Shown here: in pieces, positions 1 to 11,494 of the stretch
How the letters are laid out: every line of letters begins with the position of its first letter
Numbering within the stretch: position 1 is the stretch's first letter
DNA from: Climacium dendroides
Taxonomy: Eukaryota > Streptophyta > Bryopsida > Hypnales > Climaciaceae
Assembly (NCBI GenBank): GCA_950106755.1
Contig: OX467082.1
Span: forward strand, 26,846,001 to 26,910,000
Length of the DNA stretch: 64,000 nt
Reading direction: 5' to 3'
The notes under the pieces: model-generated
What the model was told of the DNA's origin: nothing
The model's input: only the letters and a program-made list of their open reading frames with translations
Databases searched by the model: none
Position numbers and translations under genes: made by a program

Positions 1-299
1 TTAGTGCATTTTAATTCCATCTAAAATATATTAATATTTTAGATTTTCCTTCTATCTCATATCTACTTCTACTCAACAATTTTTTTAAGAATGAAATTTA
101 AGTTTTTTTAATTTTTAATTTATTTTCCTAAATTCTCAATTCAATTCTCTACTATAAATATTTAAATCTCAAAACTCTGTAGTGCAAAAATTTTACTAAG
201 TCAAAAAATCTAGTCCCTCAATGCGCTAAAAAACTTGTTTTTTCCACTTTAAATCTATGAGGTCAAAAATTCTGAATTTTTTTTACAATTTTTTCTATT

Positions 300-423
300 T
301 GTTAGGTGTAAGATCCTATAGTTAGATGTGAAAAAAATTAAAATTTCTTTTACTCTTTGCTACAAAAATGGCAATTTTCAATGTTTTTTGGCAAAAAAAA
401 GGCCTTGGTCCTTTAAGGGTTAA
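300..423 (-). mobile_element. End of a TTAA-bounded element, family E
   Basis: Read on the minus strand from 423, this begins TTAACCCTTAAAGGACCAAG and continues with motifs shared with the starts of the copies at 42670 and 14793 (a T-rich run, then a TTGC-AAAGAG-AAA tract, then a word around GGATCTTAC). The other end is not recognisable, so only this terminal part is called. Confidence 0.5.
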
Positions 424-723
424 GATGTCAAATATCTCAAAGTCCAAGAACACTAGAAAATCACCCCACATTAGATATGAATGATTTGAAAATAATAAGT
501 TAAGAAGGTGAAATAGCAATAAAAATTATTAAAATTTGATGCAAAATTTATGATTTTAAACTAATAAAATTTTGAATTTAAATCTTAAGTTAAAAATAAA
601 TATTTTTATATAATATAATATTGATATGATTTTGTAAACCTTTTTTTATAACAAATCCATTCATCTAATTTATATAAATTTGTTATATAAATTAAATCTA
701 TATAGCTTATAACATTTTGAAAA

Positions 724-2133
724 AATTTCTGAACATTTTTGTAAACATCTGATGTCCACAACAATGTCTTAGATTGCATCATTGTTTTTCATAGCACCAA
801 TATGCTGTGACTGAAATTTAGAAATGCTTTCTACAACATCAAACCAAAATCTTTGCTTTTCCAGCATCCATCATGTGACATCCCAATGTTTTCTCAGACG
901 TATGATGTTATTTTGAATGTACAACATTTTTGGCCTGACATCAGAAAAAATACAGTTTTCTTATATGGTGCAGTTGGTGAATGATAGGGACTTCGATGGC
1001 CTACAACCACTGCAACAAGTTGTGGACCCGGTGCGCCAACCAGCAGACAATGGTGGAGAGTATGTTGCCGTAGTTAGCGATGACATTGCATCTAAGGAGG
1101 AAACATACGGTGTTCACATCACTGACATGTATTAGCTGTGCCAACATTTTGACGTCATGTAGGACGTTTGAGAAATACAAAGCCATCAGCATGTTCATGT
1201 CTTCCAAGTAAACCCGTTGCATCTTGAACGTGCATTTTGTGGTAGAGTCTGTCTTGCTTGGTGCTGCAAGTGACATCATATGAATAGGGTGGAATTTTAT
1301 CCTAATGAAGTTTGTTGAATGTGCACAAAATGTAAGACTTCAATAGCCCAAAAATGAACCTAAACCAAGTGTACACATAAGTCATTTTGTACTACATAGG
1401 AAGGACGTGCATCATGTGCAAATTCAACCTTGGTCATAAGTCATGTCACGCATCTATAGTCATTTTGACATCAAAGAAGACGCCTATAATTGCTTCCATA
1501 ACACTCACACGTCCAATCAGACGTAATGAAACGCACAGTGGATAGCATGTGGTTTGAAGTTACATTCGCAGTAAGTACAAAATGTTGATGCCAGAAGTGA
1601 CGTCAATGTGAACGTCAATATGTCACTTGTGACATCCATGGAGACATCCAAGATTGGAACATGGATAGGCCAAGTATGCTGACGTGGCATGCCATGTCAT
1701 CACCCATGTCCACATCACACAATTTCCACCTCATCATGCCACGTCAGATGCCACATAAGCTTTTAGGAGTCACCACCTGCCCGTTGTCCTCTTTTTAACC
1801 TTGGGGAGTCACTTTACCTCTGACCGCGATAAAATTCTAAATCAACTTCTGAGCTAAGTTTGACCAAAGATGGTGACGTGACTGAACATGTTATTATGGA
1901 CATCCTTAGAGACATTTGGTGTCCACCTGGATGTCTTACATTGCATCATTGTTTTTCGTAGCATTAGTATGCTGTGATTGAAATCTAGCAATGCTATCGA
2001 AGACATCAGAGCAAAATCTTCACTTTTTCGGCCTGATACCCCAACGTCTTCTGCGACATATCGTATTTTCGCGGACATACGTTGTTTTTGGCTGGATGCC
2101 CAGGCAGACACAGTTTTCTTATAGTGTCTAGAA
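724..2133. mobile_element. Decayed CACTA-like tract with a repeated end
   Basis: About 240 bp at 724-966 is repeated in direct orientation at 1884-2133. Shared words include TTGCATCATTGTTTTT and CAGTTTTCTTATA. The second copy ends CAGTTTTCTTATAGTG, the reverse complement of CACTATAAGAAAACTG, a typical CACTA (En/Spm) terminus. The DNA between is crowded with short GACATC, GACGTC and ACGTC words in both orientations, as in the subterminal regions of CACTA elements. No transposase frame is visible and the opposite end was not found. Confidence 0.45.
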
Positions 2134-2546
2134 CCTTTTATGTATATTCTCATCTAGTCATTCTCATCCACAACCTTTCCTATTTTTCAAGTATTGATAA
2201 TGATTCTTATATGCCCTCTAACTTAAAATTTGATGTTCTTAATCCCATAATGACTTCATATTCAAATTTTTGAACAAAGGATGAATGCAAACACATCCTA
2301 AGCATACAAAAATATATTTTTTCATCCATCATTTTTTAAAAGATTCTTGTGTTATTTCTTTAATATTTATACTATATAGATTCTAAAGACTTTGTTTTGC
2401 AAACATTCTATAATTCAAAGGGTAATAATAATTTTGGTCTCAAAAAATACTTTTTAGCTCTAATAATGGCCCTTCAAAAATGACTTGACTAAAAATTTAA
2501 AATAAAAATCTTCAAAAACTACTATGATTATTGGGCATGCCCAATA
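2134..2546. other. AT-rich spacer
   Basis: No gene, strong repeat or RNA signal was recognised here. Open frames are short and without codon structure. Confidence 0.4.
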
Positions 2547-3193
2547 TTAACCCCTAAATGCCTAAGCCTTTTTGAGCTTCTAGGAATTTGCTCTAAATTG
2601 AATAAAAATCCAACATAAGTTGTATCAATTTTTTTGGATTGTAATTGTAGAAATTCAAACTAACCATGTTAGAGATCACATAGGAAAAGAAAACATAGCA
2701 ATATCACTTATGGATTGAAAGATTATAATGTTTGATTTTGAAGTATTAAAACTGCAAAAGTGATTTGAAGTCTTTCAATTCACTTTTCACATGTCAAATC
2801 TAAAAATTTTGTCACCAAAAAAATATGAGGATAAAGGACTTAACATGCATAACCTCCAATCAATTTATGGTTTCTCAAAATCTGCCTTACAATTTTTTTA
2901 AATGAATTTCTAAGGTGATTTTTTCTCCAAGATCTAGTGTATTTGAGGCTCATTTCCCATAACCTTCAACACAACAGAAAGTGAAGATTGCAATGGATAC
3001 CCTTGCACAAAAACCTTGAATAGAAAAATCATAATAGTCATTTTCAAAATCAGATTTTTGATGCTAAAACTAGACTTCAAAAAGAATTTTTTCTAAAATA
3101 TAAACTACTAAAAATAGCAACTTGGTTAGATTTTATTAAACTTTAAAGTATTGTCAACAACAAAATTTGGTGTCGTGGGCATGTAGGGGTGAA
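2547..3193 (+). mobile_element. TTAA-bounded element, family B, copy 1
   Basis: It starts TTAACCCCTAAATGCCTAAG and ends in GGGCATGTAGGGGTGAA, an inverted repeat in which the last TTAA is mutated. The interior matches the copies starting at 63398 (same orientation) and at 28192 and 45735 (reverse), for example the shared words AGGAAAAGAAAACA and ATCACTTATG. About 647 bp, non-coding. Confidence 0.65.
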
Positions 3194-3415
3194 TTCAAAC
3201 ACTCCATGCCCACTCCATAAGATCTTCATTAGTAACTAAAAATAACACTTGTTCATTCCAAACACTTCGTGGGCATGTAGGGGTGAATTCAAACACTCCA
3301 TGCCCACTCCATAAGATCTCCATTAGTAACTAAAAATAACACTTGTTCATTCCAAACACTTCATGCCCAGTTCATAAGATCTCTATTAGTACCTAAAAGT
3401 AACACAAGATGTGCA
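3174..3415 (+). repeat. Tandem repeat of about 93 bp
   Basis: The unit beginning GTGGGCATGTAGGGGTGAAT and ending in AACACTTGTTCATTCCAAAC occurs twice in tandem, followed by a partial third copy. It starts inside the right end of the neighbouring family B element, so the element's terminus was duplicated together with its flank. Confidence 0.75.
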
Positions 3416-4113
3416 CATCTTGAGGATAGCTATAGATTAGTATAGAATAGAATGATGTGTGCTTGTTACAAAATGGTTTAGAAAACCAACAAAGGAAGGT
3501 TTTGTATTTTTCTGAGCTCATATGAATATAATACAAATTTGTGAAAACAACTGCGTAAATGCGCCTGTTGTGGACCATAGACTAACACACAAATGGTCAA
3601 GGAAACATCCAAAAGCAACAGACCATAAGCTTGTATCATGTGAAGGAAATTGACCAATGCAAAACCTGCTCTCATCAGCAAGACAACTTCGTGTAACCCC
3701 AACTGTCTACTTTGTGTGGAGCTGAGCTTAGATCTAGGTTGTTTTTTCAGATATCACTACCTGTTACTTTTACGAACGTCTACCTTGCAGTGAATTTAAC
3801 AAAATTGACATTACGTGTTGATGTACTGTACACCGGGAATGTCTTTACTTGTGGAGTCATGTTTTTAGTGTAGTCCCTTCACAGACAGTTCTGACTGGGC
3901 ATGGATCAAAAGTCAAGATGGCATGCTTGCAAGGCAAGCACAATAATTACTCCAACTTCTAATAAATCCTGATTTCAGAAGCCATCCAATTCTACCTCAC
4001 TTTTGGATTCTGATGATAATCTAGAATGCTGAATCAATCATGGGGGGAACTACCGGCAAGTTATATAGTTATATAGTGTGATAACCTGGGAACCTGGGAG
4101 TTATATAGTGATA
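3416..4113. other. Intergenic, nothing recognised
   Basis: Open frames overlap on both strands with no coherent protein. No RNA gene or terminal repeat was found. Confidence 0.4.
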
Positions 4114-4389
4114 TAAGGTAGGTACACCCAAAACCGCCACTTTTTGCTACTGAGCCTATTTTCTATTATTGGACTGGTCAAATTTTCATATGTTCTTATT
4201 GACAAGTGAAAGGAGGTTTCAATGCACCAGAGAACGTGGCATTTGGATACTGTATGCAAAAGTTATTAAAGAACAAAGTTTGGTTCTGAAAGTGTTTCTT
4301 CCACATAGGTACAGAACTGATTTTGGAGATGTACATGCAGTATAGATGGCGGTTTAAGGTCAGTGGCACATTTGGGTGTACCTACCTTA
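4114..4389. mobile_element. 276-bp MITE-like element with 19-bp inverted ends
   Basis: The left end TAAGGTAGGTACACCCAAA is matched by its exact reverse complement at 4371-4389. The flanks on both sides contain GTGATA/GTGTGATA and AACCTGGGA words, so the target site may be a small local duplication. The superfamily is unclear. There is no coding content. Confidence 0.6.
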
Positions 4390-6096
4390 GTGTGATAACC
4401 TGGGAGACTCTGTAAACGGGCATTAATTGCGAACAGAGAGTGCTGTGTCCTCCGACTGACTACCTTGGATTTCTCACAAATGAATCGATCGATAGTCACA
4501 GATCCAACCCTCCAAAAACAAGGGAAAAATCCAGTATGGAAATTGGACAGATGTCTTTTTGTGTCTTGGGGAATTTCATTAAAATGGCAATTATTCCATG
4601 AAAATGGCACAAAGGGGATTACAAAATGGAAGAAATTCATAAAAAGATGACACAAGGGTGAAGAAACATGGGAGTTGTGTTGCAATTTGGACTTGTTGGG
4701 GACAGAATTGGCACATCTATGAGGTTGACATGCCGAGAAACGTAGTTATATGTGCTCTTGACTCCCGTAAATGGCATGTGGAATGTCGCCATTTTAATGA
4801 AATTCTCCATTGTCCCAATTCCATTCCTAGTGTACCTTAATCATTGACTATGGAATTCTTAAAAAAAACATAGCTGCATGAACATTTCGGATTTTTCAGA
4901 CATTTCGTGAAAGTAGCAGACAAACGAGCTTCGAAAATACCACGAAATTCGTCTACCGAAGAAATGCAGGTGAGAATCATCGACCAGGGGCACCAGTAGC
5001 TGGCCAAGTAATTCCATTAGTAATGATTTTCGGATTCCCTGCAAGGAGTTTCCACGCACCAAACAAGGCAAGTACTGTACTTGCCTTGTGGAGGATACAT
5101 TTGATGAAAACAAGTGCTCGTCACCATCGAACATGCAGCTCTGACTGATTGCCGTCCGGGATTCGATCGTCGTCGCCTACCAGCCTCGGGATTCGCGATT
5201 GCACACTTTCGGCAGGGATATACTTCAGTAAGCATCGGTAAGAATTCAGTCGGTGAGAATTAATCAGACTTTTTGTACAGCGAGCATTGAATTTTCTTAC
5301 TCGTGAATCATTAAATACCAGGAAGCGAGCACCTGCACGATAGACTGTCTGTGCCACATTCTGGAGGAGTCGACGTGGGGCAGCCACCCAAGAATCTGGA
5401 GTTATATTATTATTCAAATTCGCCCTCCTGTGTTGGCCGGTTCCCGCCCCCCTCCTCCCCTCTCCCCTCCCACCAGTGAGTGTTCTCTCTTTTGGGGGAT
5501 TTCGGGGGAAAAAGACAGTGGCAAGTGACGGACAACCTTAAATCTTCGTGTAGAATTTAGTTCGTATTCAGAATTAGGGGGAGAACGAAGGTAGTCGGAG
5601 GATCGACGTTATTTTACAGGCGGCCGGTTCACTTTCCCGAATAGCCGGTTCTAATTGGCATATGGCTGATCTGTACTTCAAAAAATCGAACCATGTCAAC
5701 GGAAAACCAAGTGCAGTTCTTCAGTTTCTGGGGGTATTCTTTAACCTAAAAGAAGCTACTGCTCCCCCATCCAGGTTGTCTGGAAAGACTTGAGATCCTC
5801 AGTTGATTCCCTCTCTCTTTCACTATTGATGATTGTCTGTACTTGGTGTCCAGAGTCACGTCACAGAGACACTCGCAGTACGCATTTTACAAAGGTACTT
5901 GAAACGATTCATGTTTCAAACGTACTGTCATTTGCGAATCCATACAGTTCGTTGCCGGTGTAACGATTCCGTCCAGGCAAATTTAAATTTATCTAGAACC
6001 AGTTCAATTGGGTGCAGTTCCGCAGAACTAACTAGATTTTGCTCAAACAAGGTACTAGGAACATTGAACAGATTAGTGTTGAGGACCCGTCCAAGT
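4390..6096 (+). promoter_or_regulatory. Upstream region and probable leader of the AP2/ERF gene
   Basis: Composition changes from AT-rich to balanced at about 4.9 kb. A C/T-rich run at 5446-5478 precedes a possible donor (A|GTGAGTG at 5478), and a pyrimidine tract ending TTGGTGTCCAG at about 5850 could be its acceptor, which would place an intron in the 5' leader. The reading frame is open from 5833 but its first codons are not ATG, and the sequence before 6097 is not protein-like. Confidence 0.3.
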
Positions 6097-7677
6097 ATGG
6101 CTTTCTCCATCGACACAAAACCGCTGGCCCAGAATTACATACCGCAGCTGCAGCGGGATCTCGACAACTACGCAGGGGGACGCAAACGGCGCTTCCAAAT
6201 CCACCAGGCCTACGCTCACGCCACCATTCTCCACGACGCTATCACAATCAGGCGCTTATTCAAAGAAAAACGTCTGCAATGGGCGACGCAGACCGCACTC
6301 CACTGGCAACCTGACAATGACGATGATCTGGATGATTTGGAGGTTTTCAAGCATCTCCTTGCCCAGGCCAAGACGTCGCCATTGTTGACCGAGGCTGTTT
6401 CTCAAAGTTCGAGCTGCAACGCCACCAACTCTCTGTTTACGAGCTGCTCGGTCCCGTCCCCACCAGGGCTTGCATCAAGCTGTAAGTCCCTTGCCTCCTT
6501 TCGCCGCTATTGCATTCGATGGTCCATTCTCTCGATTTGGGGCAATGATCTCTCCATGTGTGAGTCTGCTATTCCAGAAGTCGTTCCCCCGACGGGCATA
6601 CGGCCCCGGGGATGGTGGCCCTACTTAGAACTCAAAATCGACGGGACCAATCGTTCCATAGGACATAAACCCGCAGTGATCTGGCACCTGCAATTCGACT
6701 TCGTGGATCTTCAGAGTCCGAGGAGTCACCCGAATTCGCGACCTGGAAAACGACGGCGAACAACAGTCAACCCCTTTCACCAAGTGTCCTCCACGCGCGT
6801 GCACGACTCGTCAGCAACGTATCATCTTCCGGAAGTGAAGAGATTCAACGGAGTTCGCTACCGCCCCGAACGCAAAAACTGGGTAGCCGAGATGAGACCT
6901 CGCAAAGCCAAAAACAAGATAGATTTCGGAGGCTTCAAGTATCAAGTCGAAGCTGCCCTTGCCGTTGATGCAGCTTTCCATTTCTACGGCAAACCAGAGC
7001 TGCTCAACTTTCCACAAACGACTCTGCAGATTCTGTCGACCATCCCGTTGCCAGCAGGGCTTGATGAGAAGGACATGAAGAGATTTGTCAAGGATAAAGG
7101 GAAGGTGCTGGCATTATTGGCTTCTGAATTCCCCCCCGAAATTCCAGAGTCTTCGCCCAGAGAATGGGCAGCGAACACTTTAGGGTTTCACCCAGACTCC
7201 GAGATCGCACCGTTTCTAAGCTGTGGAGGTGGCGACGATGGCATCTTCCAATCTCAACCCTGGCTAAACTTGGACCCAATGACTAGGTGGGTCAGCAATA
7301 GCTTAATATTGGAGCCAAATTCTGTCGCTGCAGATGCTGGGGGTGCAGTCATTGATACATTAGAAGCGGGGCAGGTTGTGTTTCAATGCAATTCTCTGAA
7401 TGGCATTGCTGATCCGTTCTCGTGTGCGGCTGGGAGCTCCGTGCACATCTCAGACGGATGGGATGGTGGAGATTATTCTAACGCCGTAGCCCTGACGAAC
7501 CTCATGAATCCGTCTTTCGAAAGCCAGAGAACATGGATGGAGTATCTCCGGATGCCTCCGTCTCCTCCCGTGATTTCATTGCCGACTAGTCCTGGAAGTA
7601 ATTTTCAAGATGTCGTGGCGCATGGTATGTTGGAGCAGCATAGCTGCGGAGGCGAACGAGCTTTGGGAATGACCTGA
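6097..7677 (+). CDS. AP2/ERF-domain transcription factor
   Basis: A 526-residue reading with one AP2/ERF DNA-binding domain at about residues 249-308. It runs from RFNGVRYRPERKNWVAEMRP through GGFKYQVEAALAVDAAFHFYG to a terminal NFPQT, matching the family pattern GVRxR...W..E.R...F.T...AA.A.D.A...G....NFP. The WLGTF element of typical ERFs is replaced by FGGF, so this is a divergent member. The flanks are long: an N-terminal part with a DDDLDDLE acidic patch and a basic GKRRR stretch just before the domain, and a Ser/Pro-rich C-terminal tail that may activate transcription. The ATG at 6097 is chosen for its context (A at -3, G at +4) and because the protein-like sequence starts there; in-frame Met at 5911 is an alternative. 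A good donor (CT|GTAAGT) lies at 6482, but splicing to the nearest acceptor (6577) would create a stop, so a single exon is reported. The target genes are not known. Confidence 0.72.
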   Translation: MAFSIDTKPLAQNYIPQLQRDLDNYAGGRKRRFQIHQAYAHATILHDAITIRRLFKEKRLQWATQTALHWQPDNDDDLDDLEVFKHLLAQAKTSPLLTEAVSQSSSCNATNSLFTSCSVPSPPGLASSCKSLASFRRYCIRWSILSIWGNDLSMCESAIPEVVPPTGIRPRGWWPYLELKIDGTNRSIGHKPAVIWHLQFDFVDLQSPRSHPNSRPGKRRRTTVNPFHQVSSTRVHDSSATYHLPEVKRFNGVRYRPERKNWVAEMRPRKAKNKIDFGGFKYQVEAALAVDAAFHFYGKPELLNFPQTTLQILSTIPLPAGLDEKDMKRFVKDKGKVLALLASEFPPEIPESSPREWAANTLGFHPDSEIAPFLSCGGGDDGIFQSQPWLNLDPMTRWVSNSLILEPNSVAADAGGAVIDTLEAGQVVFQCNSLNGIADPFSCAAGSSVHISDGWDGGDYSNAVALTNLMNPSFESQRTWMEYLRMPPSPPVISLPTSPGSNFQDVVAHGMLEQHSCGGERALGMT

Positions 7678-8657
7678 AGACATTGGGTAAAAGTTGGGAG
7701 ACGGCTTTGTTGAGCTTGCGGGTAAATTCAGGTAGTCGATTCATAAAGTATATTCAAATTTATTGCTGTGGTTCTGGTTAGTGTAGGTTGATTGCAATTG
7801 AATATATTGTCTCCGAGTCTTCGCATAGATTTTGAAGACCCCCTATTATTGCTTACAATGTTTCGGTTCAAAGATCGGAAATTATATTCAACTCTAGTTT
7901 AATCTCCATTTGTACTATACCTTTTTGAAAGGTACTTGTTTTCCAGTTGGTTATTCGATTTGTCCAGACTATTGTGTAAGAAATTCGTGGCATGCAAAAT
8001 GAATTTCAAAGTATCTAGATTCTTTGTATGGGAGCAACTGATGAAAACATTTGACTAGTGTTATGTGCACGAACTTCAAATTGTGGCTGAGCTTAGGTGA
8101 AGTCCATACATCACGAATATATGAATATTATATGCAAAAAATCACAAGTGCTCAAAATTCTTGAAAATATGTGTCCTAATTCTACTGTCCTGATATTAAA
8201 TATTCTACGCTATGTATCTAATTTTTTATCAAGATTTATTAAGACATACTTTTATCAGGCTCATCCTACCGGACCGGTTGCTTTTTCAAAGGCATCAAAT
8301 CTTGAGTTCCTTTCTTCCTTATTCAGCAGAGTTCCTTTTGTTGAGAGAGTGCTCACCGTCCGTCCTCTGTTGTCGATGTTCGTCCCCCGGGGACCATCGC
8401 CAATCCACCATCGCTCGTTCGCCCAAAGCAGCAAGTGCCTACCATCGCTTCCCGGTCTTCATGGGTCGTGTCCTTGGATGTCGACACTTTATCGACATCC
8501 AAGGCAACCCCACCAGAATCTCCTTTCTCTGTCAGTCTGCGCTCTTATTAGGCATGTAACAACTCCCCCAAGTTTTAGTAGTGATGGTTTGATAATAAGA
8601 TAGTTTGAATTGCTGCTGGATTTTTGCATTGAGACGATTTAGCTCGAGATCACCGGC
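7678..8657. promoter_or_regulatory. Intergenic region between the AP2/ERF and kelch genes
   Basis: The 3' flank of the AP2/ERF gene followed by the promoter and leader of the kelch gene. GC content rises from about 8.3 kb. Apart from the perfect hairpin at 8472-8504, no element was recognised, and the overlapping open frames at 8097-8603 do not look like protein. Confidence 0.35.
8472..8504. repeat. Perfect 13-bp inverted repeat (hairpin)
   Basis: CCTTGGATGTCGA is followed by a 7-base loop and then its exact reverse complement. It lies about 150 bp before the kelch start codon, so in a transcript it would form a stable stem in the leader. It could also be a palindromic protein-binding site. 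Confidence 0.7.
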
Positions 8658-10715
8658 ATGGCGACCAGATTACGAGCGACATGGCGTGAGGTTCCAATCT
8701 TTCCCTTGCCCCTTTCGTTATGTGATGAATGCTTGAGAATTGATTGCATCTCTATGGAGATTTTCTAGGGTTTTCTTTGCGAGAACTTCTTGTCGTCTCC
8801 CTTCACGTTTCGTCTGTCAAGCAAGTTTGATCGCGAGCACGCGGCTGCCTTCATTGTGCCCGTGGTTCTCGGGTAGTGCTCTCCGAGTGAAATTTTGTTT
8901 GGAACAGAGCGAGGATTTTAATGGGAAGATGAATGGCATTGTTTTTCGACTCTTGTAGCAGCAGGATGTCTGATTTCGAAGGCGAATTTAACGAACGCTA
9001 TGAGTGATCTGGCAGGTGACCCAGCCTTCTGGCGCACCCATTGCCCGGAGCTCCCATGCGGTGGCCATGGTGGGGAAGAAAGCGTACGTGTTTGGCGGAG
9101 AATTTGAGCCAAGAGTGCCATTAGACAATGACGTCCACGTCTTCGACCTCGAAACGCAGCAATGGTCCGTCATGGAGGCAACGGGAGACAAGCCTTCCCC
9201 TCGCGTGGGTGTGGCTATGGCAGCCGTGGGCACCGTTCTGTACGTGTTTGCAGGGAGAGACAACGAACACAAGGAGTTGAACGAATTCTACGCTTTCGAC
9301 ACCACGACGGGCGTTTGGAAGCTTCTCTCTTCTGGCCCTAAAAGCCCACCTCACAGGTCAGCCCCCTAAACCCTAGAAATTTGTTTGTACTCAGGGATGC
9401 GCACCTATAATTGTTCCTTATTGCATTGCAACAAAAATTGAGTGGAATTTGGATGAAGGAATAAAGTGTGGTTTTTAAAAATGAGAAGAGAAGGTATGCT
9501 GAAGTGAAAGAATTGAACTTTGAATCAAGAGATGTTCACTTCTGAAGTTCATCTTAATAGAGCACCAATAATTGACACGTAATTCAAAGGTACTTCAAAC
9601 AAACCCATGCTAAACAAAATGCAATGAAATGAGCACCGAAATGGTACATTCACACAATGACACTTGTTCAACGACTACTCCCAATGGCTTCCTTTATTGA
9701 TAGTTTATCAATAACCTCCTTTGTCTTTTGTGCTCATAATTTAGGTGTAAATATTTTTGCAAGAGTTGATAATGGGTGCTCATACGTTAGAGAGGATGCT
9801 TTCTTTCCTCTAGGCTCTAGGTCTTTTGTATTACATCTAAATTCTTTAATCTGACTCCAAAATATTAATTTTGGAGTACCATATAGTTTGAATGTGTGGC
9901 AAGTGTGCCACACGCATGATAGTGTGGCAGGTGCGCAGGATAGCATTCCTGAATATCATTTGAGAGAAGCTCATAATGGTAGTCCAAAATGCCGCATTAG
10001 TAGGTCATATTAGAAAGTTCCAAGCGTACTCCTGGCCCAAACTAGTAACCTTCCAACAAATCCCTAATTGTGATTAAAAATTCAATCCTGCAGGAGCTAT
10101 CATGCCATTGCAGCAGATGAGGACAGGAAACAGGTGTTCACATTCGGGGGCTGCGGTGAGCACGGCCGCCTCAACGACCTCTGGTGCTTCGACATCGCCT
10201 CCCAAGAATGGTCCAAGCTTCCATCTCCTCCTCCCGAGAGCACTCTCATTCCACGAGGAGGCCCAGGCTTAGTATCCCTCCGCAACCACATCTGGGTGCT
10301 CTTCGGTTTCTGCGGCCAGGAGCTTTCAGACATCCATCGCTTCGACTTAGCTCAGCACATTTGGGAGCCCGTGCATTGCCAAGGGCAGACTCCCACGGGT
10401 CGAAGCGTCTTCGGCACAGCCACCATCGGAACCAACATCGTCTTGTACGGGGGTGAAGTCGACCCCAGTGATCAGGGACACATGGGAGCTGGAGCTTTCT
10501 CAAGCGAGGTGCTTGTGTTGGACACGGAGCTCCAAACGTGGAGCCGGGTTGAAACAGGGGGAGAGGCAAATCCTGGCGTCCGGGGGTGGTATGCTGCGGC
10601 GTCTTTTGGCAACTCCATGCTTGTGTATGGTGGGAACTCGGACTCTAATGATCGCCTGGATGACATCTTTATTTTGGAAATGGAAGTGGAAGAGGGAGAG
10701 ACGAAAAGTGGATAA
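8658..10715 (+). CDS. Kelch-repeat protein, nitrile-specifier (NSP/ESP) type
   Basis: Exons 8658-8690, 9016-9356 and 10094-10715 join to 331 residues, the usual size of this family. Six kelch blades can be read, each with a G-G or its variant and a spaced W (GGEFEPRVPLDNDVHVFDLE, AGRDNEHKELNEFYAFD, GGCGEHGRLNDLWCFDI, FGFCGQELSDIHRFDL, GGEVDPSDQGH, GGNSDSNDRLDDIFILEM). The loop with Glu246, Asp248, Asp251 and His254 resembles the region that carries the iron ligands in specifier proteins of Brassicales; in plants without glucosinolates the natural role of such proteins is not established. Junctions 2 and 3 are firm (CACAG|GTCAGC, CCTGCAG|GAGC; the split codon gives R). The first 11-residue exon (ATG...TGGCGTGAG|GTTCC) is less certain: it gives the right phase and a plausible TW-REV start, but the donor is weak. 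Probably cytosolic, since no signal peptide is seen. Confidence 0.78.
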
Positions 10716-11494
10716 TTCAGGACAATGCTCCATAATCCACGCTATCTGGTGCCACCTCTGAGGTTCGTTTGTTTTCGTGCTGGAGTGTATGTATACGGGC
10801 TGCAGTAGTATCCTGGTGATCTGAAGTAGGCGGATCCAGAAGTGCATTTTGTAAATTCGGAGCTAGTATTGTATAATCCGCTGCAACAACTGGAAAATAT
10901 TGATTTGCTATTGAGTAATGTCGTTTCATGATTAGTGAGTAGGCGATGTATTGTGCGGTATAGGAATTTCTGTGCAGCTCAAACCTCTCGACTCGCGGTG
11001 TCGACCCAAACATCTTGCGCATTTTGTCAGCTCGTTGGTAGATTTGCTCATCCGAAAGCACGCATTGGAATGCGAGCACCAAGGAACAGGAAAGAGAATG
11101 CTCGTGCTCAAAATCTCGGTTGGTAACAGATACATGTTGTAACGGTCCCTCAAGGGCCTTTGAGCCTCGAGGTTCGTGACAAAAACAATCCAAACTAAGT
11201 TACCGTCCTCAATAGTATTGTTCACGGTATTGATTTTCATGGTTCTGCTGGCCTTCTGACTAGCACGAGGTCAATGAGATCGGCGACGTGATCTTGGCAG
11301 AAATTCTCAATTATCCAACAACGACCACCTTTGCAAAGATCTCACCCCCTCGATCAGCTCTTCTCAGTCGCCAACTGCAGCCATGCCCGAGTGAGGCGAG
11401 TTTAGGACCTTGAATAAATACACTCAGAGTGACGGACAGTACCTTCTGAATTAAATTATTACTTTTATCAAAATTCGTTTGGTGTACATCAGCT
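10716..11494. other. 3' flank of the kelch gene
   Basis: Untranslated and intergenic DNA before the tRNA gene. Open frames overlap on both strands without a recognisable product. Confidence 0.4.

Noticed and set aside
4266..4685. 139-residue minus-strand frame
   Set aside because: It runs through the right half of the small MITE at 4114-4389 into its flank, and has no recognisable domain.
6482..6577. A 96-nt intron in the AP2/ERF gene (GTAAGT...TTCCAG)
   Set aside because: Length is a multiple of three, but the junction would create a TAA stop codon.
8097..8603. 168-residue frame before the kelch gene
   Set aside because: It spans the AT-rich to GC-rich boundary and the hairpin, has no domain, and overlaps another frame of similar length.
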